A program made the translations under genes and the position numbers. From Flavobacterium sp. CF136 (GTDB lineage: Bacteria > Bacteroidota > Bacteroidia > Flavobacteriales > Flavobacteriaceae): a stretch of 64,000 nt of DNA. Below are positions 62,984 through 64,000 of this stretch, piece by piece. The notes beneath the pieces were generated by a model. The model did not search any database and had not been told where the DNA came from. It saw only the letters and a program-made list of their open reading frames with translations. Within the stretch, counting starts at the first letter, position 1. The number at the start of each line of letters is the position of its first letter. The stretch is taken from the NCBI RefSeq assembly GCF_000282055.1, contig NZ_AKJZ01000040.1, forward strand, positions 124,001 through 188,000. The letters are read 5' to 3'.

Positions 62984-63022
62984 AAACCATTTAGAGATTA
63001 ACACAAAATCTCTAAATGGTTT
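62984..63022 (-). terminator. terminator of the downstream-most gene
   Basis: AAACCATTTAGAGATT / AATCTCTAAATGGTTT, a perfect 16-bp stem with a 7-base loop. On the minus strand it is followed by a run of eight or more T. Confidence 0.85.
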
Positions 63023-63044
63023 AAAAAAAATAAACTATAAAACT

Positions 63045-63908
63045 TTATTCGTAAATAAAAGTCTTTTCTGTTTTTACAATTCCGTTTTCTTCAATTTGAG
63101 AACAGGAGATAGGGAAATTCAATTTATTGTATTTATATTTTTTGCTTACAGCAACCAAAGCTGTTGAAGAAGGGCTAAAATTCATTTCGTTATTATATGA
63201 AATGTCCTCAAAACTAAATTCATCTTCATGATACGAAATCATTGGTACAATTACTTTATAATTATCTCCAAAAAGGTTCTGAACAATTATTGATGCTACC
63301 GATTTTTTATCATCAAAAGTATATGTTTTAGAAATTTTATCTCCAACCAGTCCTTTGTGCTTTGACACATTATCATTCACATAAACGTATTCAATTTTAC
63401 CAATAATTGCTTTGTTTCTATCACGGGAAGTACGTCTTACAATGATGCCATTCTCAACAATATATTCAATATCCTCCAATATGTTTTGGTGATTTGTACT
63501 TTTTTTAGTGATTACTTTTATTCTGGCCCCATCGTAAGCAAAAGTTACTGTTTTGGTAATATAGTCATTACCTTCGTGATACTTATTTACAAATTTTGTA
63601 ATGTTGTTATCAGCATCATAAGTATAATTGATAACTTCTTTCCAGTCGCTTCCAACTTTTTCTTTCACTGTCATATCCAATAATCCATTTTTATTATAAA
63701 AGAATTTCTGAATAACATCTGAAGTTGTGATGGTTTCTATTTTTCCTTCCTTAAATATAATGGTTTTGTTTACAATTTCACCGTCTTTTGAATTCTGGTA
63801 ATTTGTTTTTACAATATTAATTTGTTTTAATCGGACCGGGGTGTCCTGACTGTGCAATAAAGATGGTAAAACCATCATCATGATGGCAAATAAGTAGATT
63901 TTTTTCAT
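63045..63908 (-). CDS. secreted YD/RHS-repeat-like protein of unknown function
   Basis: 287 residues from the ATG at 63908 (MKKIYLFAIMMMVLPSLLHSQ, a signal peptide); the longer frame from 63944 is unlikely. The mature part consists of degenerate repeats of short beta hairpins: VIQKFFYNKNGLLDMTVKE, VINYTYDADNNITKFVNKY, KTVTFAYDGARIKVITKK. These resemble YD-repeat-like text found in secreted Bacteroidetes proteins. No catalytic residues seen. It stands alone, with its own terminator. Confidence 0.7.
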   Translation of the reverse strand: MKKIYLFAIMMMVLPSLLHSQDTPVRLKQINIVKTNYQNSKDGEIVNKTIIFKEGKIETITTSDVIQKFFYNKNGLLDMTVKEKVGSDWKEVINYTYDADNNITKFVNKYHEGNDYITKTVTFAYDGARIKVITKKSTNHQNILEDIEYIVENGIIVRRTSRDRNKAIIGKIEYVYVNDNVSKHKGLVGDKISKTYTFDDKKSVASIIVQNLFGDNYKVIVPMISYHEDEFSFEDISYNNEMNFSPSSTALVAVSKKYKYNKLNFPISCSQIEENGIVKTEKTFIYE

Positions 63909-64000
63909 AAGAATTTCAATTGATTTGGGATGACCAAAATACAAAATTCTCTCAAATCTTAATAATTTAAAGCTGAAAAAGTAATAATTAGATTTTTAGT

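Overview
The window looks like chromosomal DNA of a Flavobacterium, close to the F. johnsoniae group. It is AT-rich. Recognisable promoters are of the Bacteroidetes type (TTG, about 20 bases, TAnnTTTG). Secreted proteins carry Bacteroidetes lipoprotein signals, a SusC/SusD pair is present, and the left end carries a flexirubin (dialkylresorcinol/aryl-polyene pigment) locus whose ammonia-lyase I recognise as an orthologue of the characterised F. johnsoniae tyrosine ammonia-lyase. I saw no rRNA, tRNA, CRISPR array, transposase or prophage.

Layout. (1) 1-11596: flexirubin genes, nearly all on the minus strand: tyrosine ammonia-lyase, WG-repeat protein, FabG, KAS II, ACP, acyltransferase, CrtI-like oxidoreductase, darA, darB and a truncated hotdog dehydratase at the edge. 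A flavin-dependent-halogenase-like gene is divergent on the plus strand. (2) 11614-14600: a secreted unknown, a rhamnose-mutarotase-like protein and an overlapping umuC-umuD pair. (3) 14618-22209: an Na+/sugar symporter, galE, galT, galK, a remnant of a GH2 glycosidase, galM, and a divergent GntR-type regulator. (4) 22473-47948: an arabinan/arabinose regulon: tkt, transaldolase, the Nudix-type repressor araR, susC, susD, four GH43, two GH51 and one GH127/146 enzyme, araB, araD, araA and a lipoprotein mutarotase. (5) 48106-63908: mixed housekeeping and accessory genes, including OsmC, a YraN-like protein, an LD-carboxypeptidase, 3-hydroxyanthranilate dioxygenase, a NylB-like hydrolase, a sufS/sufE/DUF59 cluster interrupted by a GxxExxY gene, and hflX.

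How it works together. Surface lipoproteins and SusCD would bind and cut arabinan and import oligosaccharides. Periplasmic GH43/GH51/GH127 enzymes would release arabinose, and a symporter would import it. AraA, AraB and AraD give xylulose-5-phosphate, which transketolase and transaldolase pass to glycolysis. The strongest non-gene signal is a 21-bp palindrome with a TGT-N7-ACA core. It occurs before tkt, araR, susC (three copies) and araB, with a weaker copy before the symporter. This fits an AraR operator and would tie the set into one arabinose-sensing regulon. At tkt and susC the operator lies at exactly the same place just downstream of the -7 box.

Several intergenic gaps are built from dispersed repeats: a ~139-bp element with 22-bp terminal inverted repeats, a second ~45-bp repeat, REP-like palindromes, and inverted arms flanking the GxxExxY gene. 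Some of these create false N-terminal extensions of neighbouring genes, so starts were moved inward where the protein family demanded it. I did not find a clearly new multi-gene system; the best leads are the regulon architecture, the repeat elements and the decayed GH2 gene.
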